Shown here one piece after another: positions 1 through 6,907 of a DNA stretch of 43,830 bases. Each line of letters opens with the position of its first letter. Position 1 is the first letter of the stretch. A program made the translations under genes and the position numbers. The notes beneath the pieces are model-generated. The model was not told where the DNA came from. It was given only the letters and a program-made list of their open reading frames with translations, and made no database searches. Source of the stretch: JAFAXD01 sp035472475 (GTDB taxonomy: Bacteria; Pseudomonadota; Alphaproteobacteria; Rhizobiales; Xanthobacteraceae); contig DATIPA010000139.1 in the NCBI GenBank assembly GCA_035472475.1, forward strand, positions 1 through 43,830, written 5' to 3'.

Positions 1-46
1 CATTTCGGATCGTGCGATCGGAGAGACGCTCGTTGCCTTTGGCCAT
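1..46 (-). CDS. Tyrosine integrase, N-terminal fragment cut by the window edge
   Basis: An ATG at 46 reads leftwards out of the window as MAKGNERLSDRTIRN. This matches the usual start of P4-type tyrosine integrases, whose N-terminal DUF4102 domain opens with a basic stretch followed by LSD/LTD-x-x-IR/VR. Only 15 codons are visible, so no catalytic residue can be checked. Support comes from the context: the gene begins 184 bp beyond the 3' end of a tRNA-Ser and points away from it, the classic arrangement at a tRNA-integrated island. No strong ribosome binding site is seen before the ATG. The rest of the island would lie outside the window to the left. The call is an inference from a short match and from position. 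Confidence 0.5.
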   Translation of the reverse strand, partial: MAKGNERLSDRTIRN

Positions 47-229
47 TGGAACAAACTCGAATGAAACTTTTCAAGCCCACGCCCATACCCACGCCCTACC
101 CACGGATTGTAATGGACGAGGACAAACGAGTAAAGATTAACGAGCGGCACGAAATACGAAAAAGTGCCGATTATATGCCAAGAATTTGGACAACGTCGGA
201 CCGTATCGGATGTCTGTGGACAGACGCGC

Positions 230-319
230 TGGCGGAAGGGGTGGGATTCGAACCCACGAGTGACTTGCGCCACTGCCGGTTTTCAAGACCGGTGCCTTAA
301 ACCACTCGGCCACCCTTCC
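230..319 (-). tRNA. tRNA-Ser (anticodon UGA)
   Basis: Reading the minus strand from 319, the acceptor arm GGAAGGG pairs with CCCTTCC, followed by discriminator G and an encoded CCA (the CCA corresponds to 230-232). The anticodon loop CTTGAAA gives anticodon TGA (tRNA bases 35-37). There is a long variable arm, diagnostic of a class II tRNA, and a T arm GTGGGTTCGAATCCCAC. Total length is 90 nt. It decodes UCA and probably other UCN serine codons. Its 3' end faces the truncated integrase, so it is a likely attB site. Confidence 0.97.
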
Positions 320-343
320 TGGTCGGTCGTCTCAACAGCTTAG

Positions 344-372
344 CGATAGTCCTGCAAGGAACACATTGGCAA
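344..372 (-). promoter_or_regulatory. Candidate promoter of tRNA-Ser
   Basis: On the minus strand a -35-like TTGCCA (372-367) and a -10-like CTATCG (349-344) lie 17 bp apart. Transcription would start roughly 18 nt before the mature tRNA 5' end at 319. The match is moderate and is supported by position only. Confidence 0.35.
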
Positions 373-385
373 CTCGGATGCGGTG

Positions 386-404
386 GGACCCAAGTTGGAC
401 CCAA
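386..404. repeat. Short tandem direct repeat of GGACCCAA
   Basis: The octamer GGACCCAA occurs at 386-393 and again at 397-404, giving an 11-bp period (about one helical turn). The second copy also sits in a near-palindrome GTTGGACCCAAC (394-405). It lies between tRNA-Ser and the outer-membrane protein gene. It could be a regulator site or an integrase arm-type site, or chance. Confidence 0.3.
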
Positions 405-573
405 CCGGTGTCTCTCCCAAGCTCCGGACGGCGCTTTTCCTTTCCAATTCAGGCGCGCCCGATGCGCGCGACGAAGCAATCGATTTTTCCCCAGCGTGGC
501 GCGCGCGCAACGGTATATCGGCGTGGAGTAGGCTAAAAGGCTTCTTGGGGCGTGCTATGCGGTGGGGGCTGCA

Positions 574-1311
574 ATGGCGAAAATTCTGTTCAGAAGCTTT
601 GCGCTGGTCGTTTTATCGGTAGGGACTGCGAACGCGGCCGATCTTCCAATTGGCGTTCCGGTTGCCCCGCCAAGTGCTCTGATTCCAACGACTTGGGACG
701 GACCTTACGTCGGCCTGAACCTTGGTGGCCGCTGGCTCAACGACCGAATCTCGACAACTGCCTTGCCGACCGGCAGTACTTTCTCAGGAACACTCAACAC
801 CTGGGGCGCGATGGGTGGCCTGCAGGCGGGCTACAACTGGCAATTCGGAAACGTGGTGGCGGGCGTCGAAGTCGACGCCAACGTTCTGGGTGCCGGCTCT
901 ACCCAAACCAACAGCGCGCTTGGCATCACCGACTCGATAAAGTCGCCGGGCTTTCTGCTGACCGTGCGCCCGCGATTAGGATGGGCGTTTGATCATCGGA
1001 CCCTAGTCTACGGGACGGCAGGCTATGCATTTGAAACTGTTCAGGTGAACGATGGCGTCAATTTTGGTGGCCCAACATCAGCGCTATCGGATGTGAGCGG
1101 AAGACAATCTGGTTGGACCGCCGGTGGCGGGCTCGAGTACGCCTTCAGCAGAGGTGTGTCAGCGAAGATCGAATATCTCTATGTTGGTCTTGGAACCGTC
1201 AGTTCATTGGTTGTTCCCGTAGCCGGCACGCCTTTCGCAAGTGTCAACGTGGCGCACAAGCTTTCAGACAACATCGTCCGCGCTGGAGTGAACTTTCACC
1301 TCGGATATTAG
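574..1311 (+). CDS. Outer-membrane beta-barrel protein, Omp25/Omp31-like porin family
   Basis: A 245-residue protein with a signal peptide (MAKILFRSF, a hydrophobic core, then TANA-ADLP with cleavage expected after ANA). The mature part opens with the WDGPYVGLNLGG motif typical of small rhizobial outer-membrane barrels. Alternating glycine/aromatic strands follow (GGLQAGYNWQFG, RPRLGWAF, LVYGTAGYAF, GGGLEYAF, IEYLYVGLG), and the last strand ends in the aromatic residue LGY, as needed for assembly by the BAM complex. The family forms 8-stranded outer-membrane barrels of mostly structural or poorly defined role. The ATG at 574 is preferred over the in-frame GTG at 562 because it gives a clean signal peptide and follows a G-rich stretch. 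It stands alone between tRNA-Ser and a small minus-strand gene. Specific function is not known. Confidence 0.88.
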   Translation: MAKILFRSFALVVLSVGTANAADLPIGVPVAPPSALIPTTWDGPYVGLNLGGRWLNDRISTTALPTGSTFSGTLNTWGAMGGLQAGYNWQFGNVVAGVEVDANVLGAGSTQTNSALGITDSIKSPGFLLTVRPRLGWAFDHRTLVYGTAGYAFETVQVNDGVNFGGPTSALSDVSGRQSGWTAGGGLEYAFSRGVSAKIEYLYVGLGTVSSLVVPVAGTPFASVNVAHKLSDNIVRAGVNFHLGY

Positions 1312-1321
1312 ATCGATCGCA

Positions 1322-1450
1322 CTAATCGCCCTGAACGTCGGGCGCCGCAATTGGATCGGGACTTGTTGTTGTCTCCCATATGACGAAATCGGCTATTGCG
1401 ACGACGGCAACGGCGATGGCAATAAGAGCTTGTCGAACGATTACATTCAT
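1322..1450 (-). CDS. Hypothetical small single-helix membrane protein (42 aa)
   Basis: An ATG at 1450 opens a 42-codon frame starting MNVIVRQALIAIAVAVV, a basic N-terminus followed by a hydrophobic segment of about 18 residues and then a polar, proline-containing tail ending DVQGD. This looks like a one-pass membrane or signal-anchor peptide. It is convergent with the outer-membrane protein gene (stop codons 10 bp apart). The ribosome binding site is weak. I do not recognise a family. The hydrophobic profile is the main support, so it may be a chance frame. Confidence 0.35.
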   Translation of the reverse strand: MNVIVRQALIAIAVAVVAIADFVIWETTTSPDPIAAPDVQGD

Positions 1451-1603
1451 CGGCTAGGCCATTTCTACCCGGCAGGACATCGGCGAGCGCGGCATTGGTC
1501 CTCACCTATGCCGCATTATTTGAAAACAAGTCGAACTTGACTTAGCTGTGGCCCTTCAGGGATCCAGGCAACGGGAGAATATCATTGTTTCCGACTGATT
1601 GGT

Positions 1604-1975
1604 TTGTGCATCGGCTTGCTTGTACTGCCGATCGCTGCTCGTTCCCAGTCGCTCCAGCCACAGACGACGTGGGTCAACGACCATGCCCGGTTTGTAATCC
1701 AATCGATCGATGCTGACGGGAAGTTGACCGGCACATATGAAAACATCGGAGCCAACTTCTCGTGTGCAGGCCAAGCGTTTCCGGTCACGGGCTGGGTGGA
1801 TGGTGAAAGGATTTCCTATGCCGTACGGCGCAAAAGCCCAGGCAACTGCACCTCGATTGAAGCCTGGACCGGTTATGTTCGCGCAGGCGAGCTTCTCGTG
1901 GAGTTTTATGCGGTCTTATGGGACGGCACGCAGGACGTCGTCTTGAAGGGTACGGATCGGTACAGGAGGCAATAG
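1604..1975 (+). CDS. Divergent avidin/streptavidin-family protein (rhizavidin-like)
   Basis: From W23 to N47 the protein aligns without gaps to streptavidin, including TW-x-N, ADG-x-LTGTYE. It then follows rhizavidin closely: C54, FPVTGWVDG (rhizavidin YPLTGRVNG), C82, S84, AWTGY (rhizavidin GWTGY) and a final G-x-D-R-Y like the avidin GHDTF. C54 and C82 match the disulfide positions of dimeric rhizavidin. Avidins are secreted beta-barrels that bind biotin; a hydrophobic leader ending AARSQS fits export. Several biotin contacts are changed: Ser27 to R29, Trp79 to R76, Thr90 to E86 and Trp108 to Y102 (streptavidin numbers first), while N25, Y45, S84, W88 and D118 remain. Biotin binding is therefore uncertain. 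The start is unclear: TTG at 1604 has no good ribosome site, the frame is open back to 1541 without ATG or GTG, and a GGGAGA at 1573 is too distant. A terminator lies 62 bp downstream. Family call strong, function inferred. Confidence 0.8.
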   Translation: MCIGLLVLPIAARSQSLQPQTTWVNDHARFVIQSIDADGKLTGTYENIGANFSCAGQAFPVTGWVDGERISYAVRRKSPGNCTSIEAWTGYVRAGELLVEFYAVLWDGTQDVVLKGTDRYRRQ

Positions 1976-2037
1976 CATTATTGGCTGGCGCGGTATCCGC
2001 CATCACTTAGGCGTCCAAGTCGTGCTTGACTTAAGAT

Positions 2038-2061
2038 CCGCCGGCTTCGGTGGGGCTTTTT
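2038..2061 (+). terminator. Rho-independent terminator after the avidin-like gene
   Basis: CCGCCG (2038-2043) pairs with CGGTGG (2048-2053, one G-T pair) around a GCTT loop, followed shortly by five T at 2057-2061. It lies 62 bp past the stop of the avidin-like gene and on the same strand. Confidence 0.7.
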
Positions 2062-2169
2062 CATGGGTTATCAGCCCGCCACAAGGGGCCTTGAAACGTC
2101 CTTCGTTTCGTTTTGCCCTAGGCCTTTCTTCAGCTGGCCACGGCTGCTCGAAAAAGCGCCAGATCGTGA

Positions 2170-2331
2170 CGACCGCGTCAAGACTATTTCCAACGAAAAG
2201 CGCACGAGCTGCTGGAGATCGCTCAGGCGACCCGCGATCCGCACGCTGCAAGCGTACTTCTACGGCTCGCGACGAGCTACGCCCACCTTGCCGGGAAGGA
2301 AGCGCGCGATCCCAGGATCGCCACCTCGTAG
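2170..2331 (+). pseudogene. Remnant of a small hypothetical protein gene, no start codon
   Basis: Immediately after an in-frame TGA (2167-2169) a 53-codon frame runs to TAG at 2329-2331. It reads like real protein: DYFQRKAHELLEIAQATRD, then HAASVLLRLATSYAHLAG, an amphipathic helical pattern seen in many short rhizobial hypothetical proteins. There is no ATG, GTG or TTG near its beginning. The most economical reading is the 3' part of a decayed gene. Function unknown; the call rests on composition alone. Confidence 0.35.
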
Positions 2332-2516
2332 GAAGCCTTCCGCCGGGACGTAGTTTTCCAATAGAGAGTTGCCGAATTGCACTAGTGGCGAATCGAGCAA
2401 CATGGCTGTTGCAATATCAATCGGTGCTCGACCAATCCCATATCGTGAGCATCGACCGACCCGCGTAGCACAATGCGAAAGCGGGTCGTCTTCTTAAGCG
2501 ATCTGAGCGGGGCGGC

Positions 2517-2864
2517 ATGGAACCGACGGGGCGGAAAGATCGGTTGGGGGTAACTTGCGTAGAATGCGCGCATTTTATCTGCCTGTATGATCAACCAACC
2601 ACGGACGAGTTTTCCGTCCCATGCCCTTCTTGCCGGGGCCGCGCTTGGTACCTGAAAAGCGCACTGAGATCGCAATCTCTTGGGGCTCTGACTCAGAGCG
2701 CTGCCTCCAGAATCAACTGGGCAACCTGGCTCGGCGAGCAACTCCGAAAGGATCAAAGAACTCCAGGCAAGCCAACAGTTCTCCGATACGTAACGGAGAA
2801 GATCAGTGCGGTAACGATGACGATACCGGGCGTCCGATTATTGTCCTCCGCGCGGCTCCGATGA
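2517..2864 (+). CDS. Hypothetical protein with a CxxC-CxxC zinc-ribbon pattern
   Basis: A 115-residue frame opened by ATG after a G-rich stretch (gagcggggcggc). The N-terminal half carries CVEC at about residues 14-17 and CPSC at about 36-39, an arrangement typical of small zinc ribbons, followed by RGRAWYLKSAL. The C-terminal half looks less like a folded protein and may be read-through after a frame disruption. A competing minus-strand frame covers 2382-2756 and looks less protein-like. It lies in a stretch of decayed sequence between the avidin-like gene and rlpA. No function can be assigned. Confidence 0.35.
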   Translation: MEPTGRKDRLGVTCVECAHFICLYDQPTTDEFSVPCPSCRGRAWYLKSALRSQSLGALTQSAASRINWATWLGEQLRKDQRTPGKPTVLRYVTEKISAVTMTIPGVRLLSSARLR

Positions 2865-3106
2865 GACGATAGGGCTTTTCCGAGGTTCACGAACAGATTC
2901 TGGCGATGCAAGGCCGACCCTGCATGAGGCCGCCTCAGTTGGCTGCCTTCTCTGGGCGAATGTGATCCAGTTCATAGAAGGGGCAGGTTGGCGCTGATAA
3001 CGATTGCGCACCGCCCCCAGGAACGCGGGGCTTCTCTTTCGGGTGTGGCCCGGTAGCACTAGTCGTCGGCCCAGCTACCATCGTAGTTAAAAGCGGGGTG
3101 AATCAC

Positions 3107-3205
3107 ATGCTCATGCAGGTGGAAAGAGCAGAGATGGTGTTCGCGGTCGCAGCGACGACTGTGACGCTTCTTATCGGCGTGACGACGATCTTTTGGTTCG
3201 TCTGA
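3107..3205 (+). CDS. Hypothetical small membrane protein (32 aa)
   Basis: ATG at 3107 opens a 32-codon frame, MLMQVERAEMVFAV followed by a hydrophobic helix (AATTVTLLIGVTTIFWFV) that runs to the stop. A ribosome binding site GGGGTGA sits 5 nt before the ATG, stronger than for most frames in this region. The shape, a short charged N-terminus and a single C-terminal helix, is that of a small inner-membrane peptide. No family is recognised. Confidence rests on the ribosome site and hydrophobic profile. Confidence 0.45.
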   Translation: MLMQVERAEMVFAVAATTVTLLIGVTTIFWFV

Positions 3206-3320
3206 ATTATCGTCAGCTCAGACATACACCGTCGATGCTTCCCGCAATCCCAGCGGGCGCGGATCGCATCGGAGGATCTTTTTGCTACCCAACTGTCTGG
3301 CGCGCGCCGCTGGCAAGAGC

Positions 3321-3494
3321 TTATGCGCTTGACGCAAGTGCGGGCGTCTCACGCTGGCCGAACGCATGCGGTTGTTTGATCCACGCGGAGATCAGCCAGA
3401 CGCCGAAAATCACCAGCGCAAGCGCCACCGGTCCGCGCCAGCCCCATCTGAACAGCAGATGGATCAGCTTTTCAGGATCGATGCCCTGCGCCAT
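3321..3494 (-). CDS. Small one-helix membrane protein (57 aa), DUF6460-like in appearance
   Basis: On the minus strand from ATG at 3494: MAQGIDPEKLIHLLFRWGW, then RGPVALALVIFGVWLISAW, then a polar tail ending ALASSA. The middle forms one clear transmembrane helix flanked by Arg and Lys. GGATG lies about 8 nt before the start. The acid-basic-aromatic pattern before the helix is non-random, so I consider it a real gene even though it is short. The domain resemblance is a weak impression from memory; function is unknown. It faces away from rlpA. Confidence 0.5.
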   Translation of the reverse strand: MAQGIDPEKLIHLLFRWGWRGPVALALVIFGVWLISAWIKQPHAFGQRETPALASSA

Positions 3495-3892
3495 CGTTCA
3501 ACATCCGCAATCGATGCCAAAAACCAAGTCGCCGTTGTCGTGCAAATCACCGCAGCCTTAGCAGAGCGCAACGGCGATCAAAACCGAGCAACGGTTGCCG
3601 CGGTTTCGGACGCGCGTGAAACGATGCGAGCCGGCGTCTCGCGACCAGCCCATCGGCTCAAAACCACGCTTTTGCCGGCAATCGGCCGCGCTTCGAACCC
3701 GGCAGGTCACAGTCCCTGCAAAATCGGACGCCGAGCGCCGCGCCCGACCATGAATTTACCATTTTGCCCGTCCTTCATTCCCAGGTCGGCTGTGTCGAGG
3801 TATGGTATGGCCGGCTCGACCATAGGGGAGGTCGAGGGGGTGACCGGTCGCAGCCTGCGGGCTGAGGCCGTGCTAGGGGCAGGGTGGGGTCA
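3495..3892. other. Intergenic stretch upstream of rlpA
   Basis: About 400 bp between the divergent small membrane protein gene and rlpA. I see no convincing reading frame. A motif resembling a tRNA T arm near 3692-3705 cannot be extended into a cloverleaf. The stretch presumably holds the rlpA promoter, but no clear -35/-10 pair stands out. The last 60 bp are G-rich (ggggaggtcgagggggtgacc, gggtgggg) and include the rlpA ribosome site. Confidence 0.5.
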
Positions 3893-4828
3893 ATGCGGCA
3901 ATCAGGCGTTTGGCGCGGTCTTGAACGACCGGCGCGCTGCGGGGCGCTTGCCCTCGGCTGCCTTGCGCTCGCCCATTGCGGCTCGCAGGACCAGCTCACG
4001 AGCCGCCTCGACCCGAAATACGGGGTCTCCTCCAGTCCACGCGTGGTCGAGATTGGCGAGCCGGTCCCCAAGGGCGGCGGGACCTATCGAATCGGCAAGC
4101 CGTACGTAGTCGCAGGCGTCACCTACGTGCCCGAGGAGAATCCGCACTACCGGGCCGAGGGTCTGGCGTCGTACTACGGACCCGACTTCCACGGCCGCAG
4201 GACCGCGAACGGCGAAGTATTCGACATGGAGAGCTTGTCGGCAGCGCATCCGACCCTGCCGATTCCCTGCTACGTCCGGGTCACCAACCTGGCCAACCAC
4301 AAGTCCGTCATCGTCCGGGTCAACGACCGCGGCCCCTATCACGGCAACCGCCTGATCGACGTGTCGATGAAGACTGCCCACGTGCTTGGATTTCATCAAT
4401 TTGGCGTCGCGCGCGTGCGCGTCGAATTTGTCGGTCCGGCGTCGCTCGAGGGCTCCGATGACCACATGCTGCTGGCGACATACCGCGAAGGCGAACCCGC
4501 GCCGGCACCGTCGCGCGTGATGTTGGCGTCGGCCCGGCCATTCCTGCCGCAAACGCAGGCCCCGATCCTCGCCGACGTGCCGCTGCCGATGAGCCGGCCT
4601 TTTTCGCTCGGTGAAGGGCAGGACGCCGCGGAAGCGGCCGGCCAGCCGATCGCCGCGCAGTCGCAGAAAAAGAAACAACAGTCGGCGCGCAATGACGCCC
4701 TGCGCTCGCGCAGCCTGCAGGAGCAGGCACGCGATTTGAGCGGCGGCTCCGTCTCAGCCTATGCGCCCGTGCGCGACAGCGCCTCCCAGGCGCCGGTGCC
4801 GGTCGCAAGCGCCCGCGGCTTCAACTGA
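3893..4828 (+). CDS. rlpA: Septal ring lytic transglycosylase, RlpA family lipoprotein
   Basis: A 311-residue exported protein. After an N-terminal hydrophobic stretch it has LALAHC with Cys29 as the likely lipidated residue. The double-psi beta-barrel domain spans about residues 88-172: GLASYYGPDFHGRRTANGE, then AAHPTLP, then VRVNDRGPY and NRLIDVSMKTA. Residues E108, H119 and D145 have exactly the spacing of the catalytic residues E120, H131 and D157 of Pseudomonas aeruginosa RlpA, which cleaves peptidoglycan strands lacking stem peptides during septation. No C-terminal SPOR domain is seen; instead there is a long Ala/Pro/Gln/Ser-rich tail. The -1 residue of the lipobox is His, which is unusual (normally Gly, Ala or Ser), so lipidation is not certain. 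ATG 3893 is chosen over GTG 3884. A dacC-type carboxypeptidase gene follows, fitting a cell-wall role. Confidence 0.9.
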   Translation: MRQSGVWRGLERPARCGALALGCLALAHCGSQDQLTSRLDPKYGVSSSPRVVEIGEPVPKGGGTYRIGKPYVVAGVTYVPEENPHYRAEGLASYYGPDFHGRRTANGEVFDMESLSAAHPTLPIPCYVRVTNLANHKSVIVRVNDRGPYHGNRLIDVSMKTAHVLGFHQFGVARVRVEFVGPASLEGSDDHMLLATYREGEPAPAPSRVMLASARPFLPQTQAPILADVPLPMSRPFSLGEGQDAAEAAGQPIAAQSQKKKQQSARNDALRSRSLQEQARDLSGGSVSAYAPVRDSASQAPVPVASARGFN

Positions 4829-4957
4829 TCGCGCGTCCGGTCCGGGATCGCCCCACAACCGACACGATTTTGCAGGTTTCTGCGCGGTCAGCAGGGGAGA
4901 TATTGACCGGCCCGGAGCCTGTTGTATGGGCCCCGGGCTCTTGCTAGCCATGGTCAG

Positions 4958-6232
4958 ATGACACTCGCGAAGCGGATGAAATCATTGGCCTTGCGGCGCG
5001 CGCGGCGCCCGTCGCCGCTCGTTATTTGCGCTCTGGTCGCGCTGCCGCTGGCCGCGATCGCCGCGACCGCACCCGGGCAGAAGAAGGAAGAGTTTGCGAC
5101 CGCCGCCCCCTACGCGATCCTGATCGACGCGGACAGCGGCTCGGTGTTGTTCGACAAGGCGGCCGACCAGGCCACCCCGCCCTCCAGCATGGCCAAGCTG
5201 ATGACCAGCGAGGTCGTGTTTCACGAACTGACCGAGAGCAAGCTCAAACTCGACGACGAGTTTCAGGTCAGCGAGGACGCGTGGCGGCGCGGCGGTGCCC
5301 CATCGCATACGTCGAGCATGTTCGCGCCGATCTACAGCCGCGTGCGCGTCCAGGATCTCCTCACCGCCGCGATCGTGCAGTCGGCGAACGATGCCTGCAT
5401 CGCGCTCGCGCAGGGCATCGCCGGCAACGAGACCGCGTTCGCGATCAAAATGAATGCGCGTGCAAAGGAAATCGGACTGACCAGTTCTAACTTCACCAAC
5501 GCCACCGGCTTGCCGGATCCGGGGCTGAAGTCGACCGTGCGCGACCTCGCAAAACTGGCGCAGTATCTGATCAAGACCTATCCGGATTTCTACAAATACT
5601 ACGGCGAGAAGGAATTCACCTGGAACAAGATCCGCCAGCAGAATCGCAACCCGCTGCTCGCCATGAACATCGGCGCCGATGGCCTCAAGACCGGCTATAC
5701 GGAGGATGGCGGCTACGGTCTCGTCGGCTCCGCCGAACGCGACGGCCTGCGCCTGATCGTCGTCATCAACGGTCTGAAAAGCGAGAAGGAGCGCGGCGAG
5801 GAAGGCCGGCGGCTGTTGGAATGGGGCTTCCACGGTTTTGAAACCAAGATGCTGTTCGCCGAGGGTCAGATCGTCGGCGAGGCGCGGCTGTTTGGCGGCG
5901 AGCAGATGCATGTGCCGCTGGTCGGACAGGACGTCATCGCCCTGATGGTGCCGCGCGGGAACAACGATCGCATCTCGGCCAAGGTAGTCTACAACGGACC
6001 CGTGATGGCGCCGGTCGCGCGCGGGCAGCCGATCGGAAAGCTGCGGGTGTCACGCGGCGACCGGGTCGCGCTTGAGGCACCGCTGATCGCGGCGGAGAGC
6101 GTTGGGCGAGGCGGTATGGCGCGGCGCGCTCTTGATGCGGTGGGCGAACTCGTCATCGGTCTGATCCGCTCGGGTGCCCGTTTGGCGCCCGCGCCCGCTT
6201 CGGCGCGGCGCGAAGGCAATCCGCAGCTTTGA
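4958..6232 (+). CDS. dacC: D-alanyl-D-alanine carboxypeptidase (penicillin-binding protein 5/6 type)
   Basis: A 424-residue serine peptidase of the S11 family that trims the terminal D-Ala from peptidoglycan pentapeptides in the periplasm. The three active-site motifs are present: S77-x-x-K80 (PSSMAK), S142-x-N144 (SANDAC) and K244-T-G246 (LKTGYT). The C-terminal part (about residues 300-390) is the beta-rich PBP5 C-terminal domain, followed by a helix (VGELVIGLIRSGARL) like the amphipathic membrane anchor of this family. The N-terminus has Arg-rich residues and a hydrophobic core (LVICALVALPLAAIAATA), a signal peptide. ATG 4958 is preferred; ATG 4976 is a possible alternative. It sits between rlpA and tmk, 6 bp before tmk. 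Whether it corresponds to dacC or dacF by name is arbitrary. Confidence 0.93.
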   Translation: MTLAKRMKSLALRRARRPSPLVICALVALPLAAIAATAPGQKKEEFATAAPYAILIDADSGSVLFDKAADQATPPSSMAKLMTSEVVFHELTESKLKLDDEFQVSEDAWRRGGAPSHTSSMFAPIYSRVRVQDLLTAAIVQSANDACIALAQGIAGNETAFAIKMNARAKEIGLTSSNFTNATGLPDPGLKSTVRDLAKLAQYLIKTYPDFYKYYGEKEFTWNKIRQQNRNPLLAMNIGADGLKTGYTEDGGYGLVGSAERDGLRLIVVINGLKSEKERGEEGRRLLEWGFHGFETKMLFAEGQIVGEARLFGGEQMHVPLVGQDVIALMVPRGNNDRISAKVVYNGPVMAPVARGQPIGKLRVSRGDRVALEAPLIAAESVGRGGMARRALDAVGELVIGLIRSGARLAPAPASARREGNPQL

Positions 6233-6238
6233 GGCGCG

Positions 6239-6907
6239 ATGCGCGGCCGATTCATCACATTCGAAGGCGGCGAAGGGGCGGGCAAGTCGACCCAGGCGGC
6301 GCTGCTCGCGCAGCGCCTCAAAGCACTCGCAATCCCGGTCGTGCTGACGCGTGAGCCGGGCGGCTCGGCCGGCGCCGAGATCATTCGGCACATTCTGCTC
6401 AACGGCGGCGCCAAGCCGTTCGGCCCCGACGCCGAGGCGGTGCTGTTCGCCGCGGCGCGGGCCGATCACGTGACCAACACGATCCGTCCGGCGCTCGAGC
6501 GCGGCGATTGGGTGATCTGCGACCGCTTCATCGATTCAACCCGGGTCTATCAGGGCGCCGTCGGACAAGTCGATGCGCGCATCATCAGCGCACTCGAGCG
6601 CCTCACGGTCGGCGACACCGTCCCGGATCTGACGTTCCTGCTGGATCTGCCGCCACGCGTGGGGCTCGAGCGCGCCAGCGCGCGGCGCGGCGCCGAGGAA
6701 GCCGATCGCTTCGAGCAGGAAGCACCCGACTTTCACGCAACGCTTCGACGCGCCTACAAGGCAATCGCGGCAGCTGATCCCGAGCGCTGCGTGACGATCG
6801 ACGCGCGCCGTGCGCAGGACGCCGTCGCCATCGAGGTGTGGACCGTGGTGCAGGCGCGGCTCAATCCGACGGCCCAGGCGCGGGCCCTCTCGGAAGCCGC
6901 CCCGTGA
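6239..6907 (+). CDS. tmk: Thymidylate kinase
   Basis: A 222-residue enzyme that phosphorylates dTMP to dTDP with ATP in the cytosol, needed for dTTP synthesis. The P-loop GEGAGKST is at residues 11-18 within FITFEGGEGAGKSTQ, the DR motif (VICDRFIDSTRVYQG) binds dTMP, and the lid segment RRGAEEADRFE follows. Length is usual for the family. The start ATG is 6 bp after the carboxypeptidase stop. Its end overlaps the start of holB by 4 nt (GTGA), indicating translational coupling; the tmk-holB pair is conserved across bacteria. Confidence 0.96.
   Translation: MRGRFITFEGGEGAGKSTQAALLAQRLKALAIPVVLTREPGGSAGAEIIRHILLNGGAKPFGPDAEAVLFAAARADHVTNTIRPALERGDWVICDRFIDSTRVYQGAVGQVDARIISALERLTVGDTVPDLTFLLDLPPRVGLERASARRGAEEADRFEQEAPDFHATLRRAYKAIAAADPERCVTIDARRAQDAVAIEVWTVVQARLNPTAQARALSEAAP

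Noticed and set aside
46..300. Open frame of 84 codons on the plus strand
   Set aside because: It runs through the tRNA-Ser gene in antisense and has no ribosome site or protein-like composition.
2838..3059. A 73-codon minus-strand frame
   Set aside because: It looks non-structured and Arg/Pro/Ser-rich; I could not support it as a gene, although it may contain a decayed fragment.
3685..3725. A TTCGAACCC motif resembling a tRNA T arm
   Set aside because: Neither strand yields a paired T stem, anticodon arm or acceptor arm around it.
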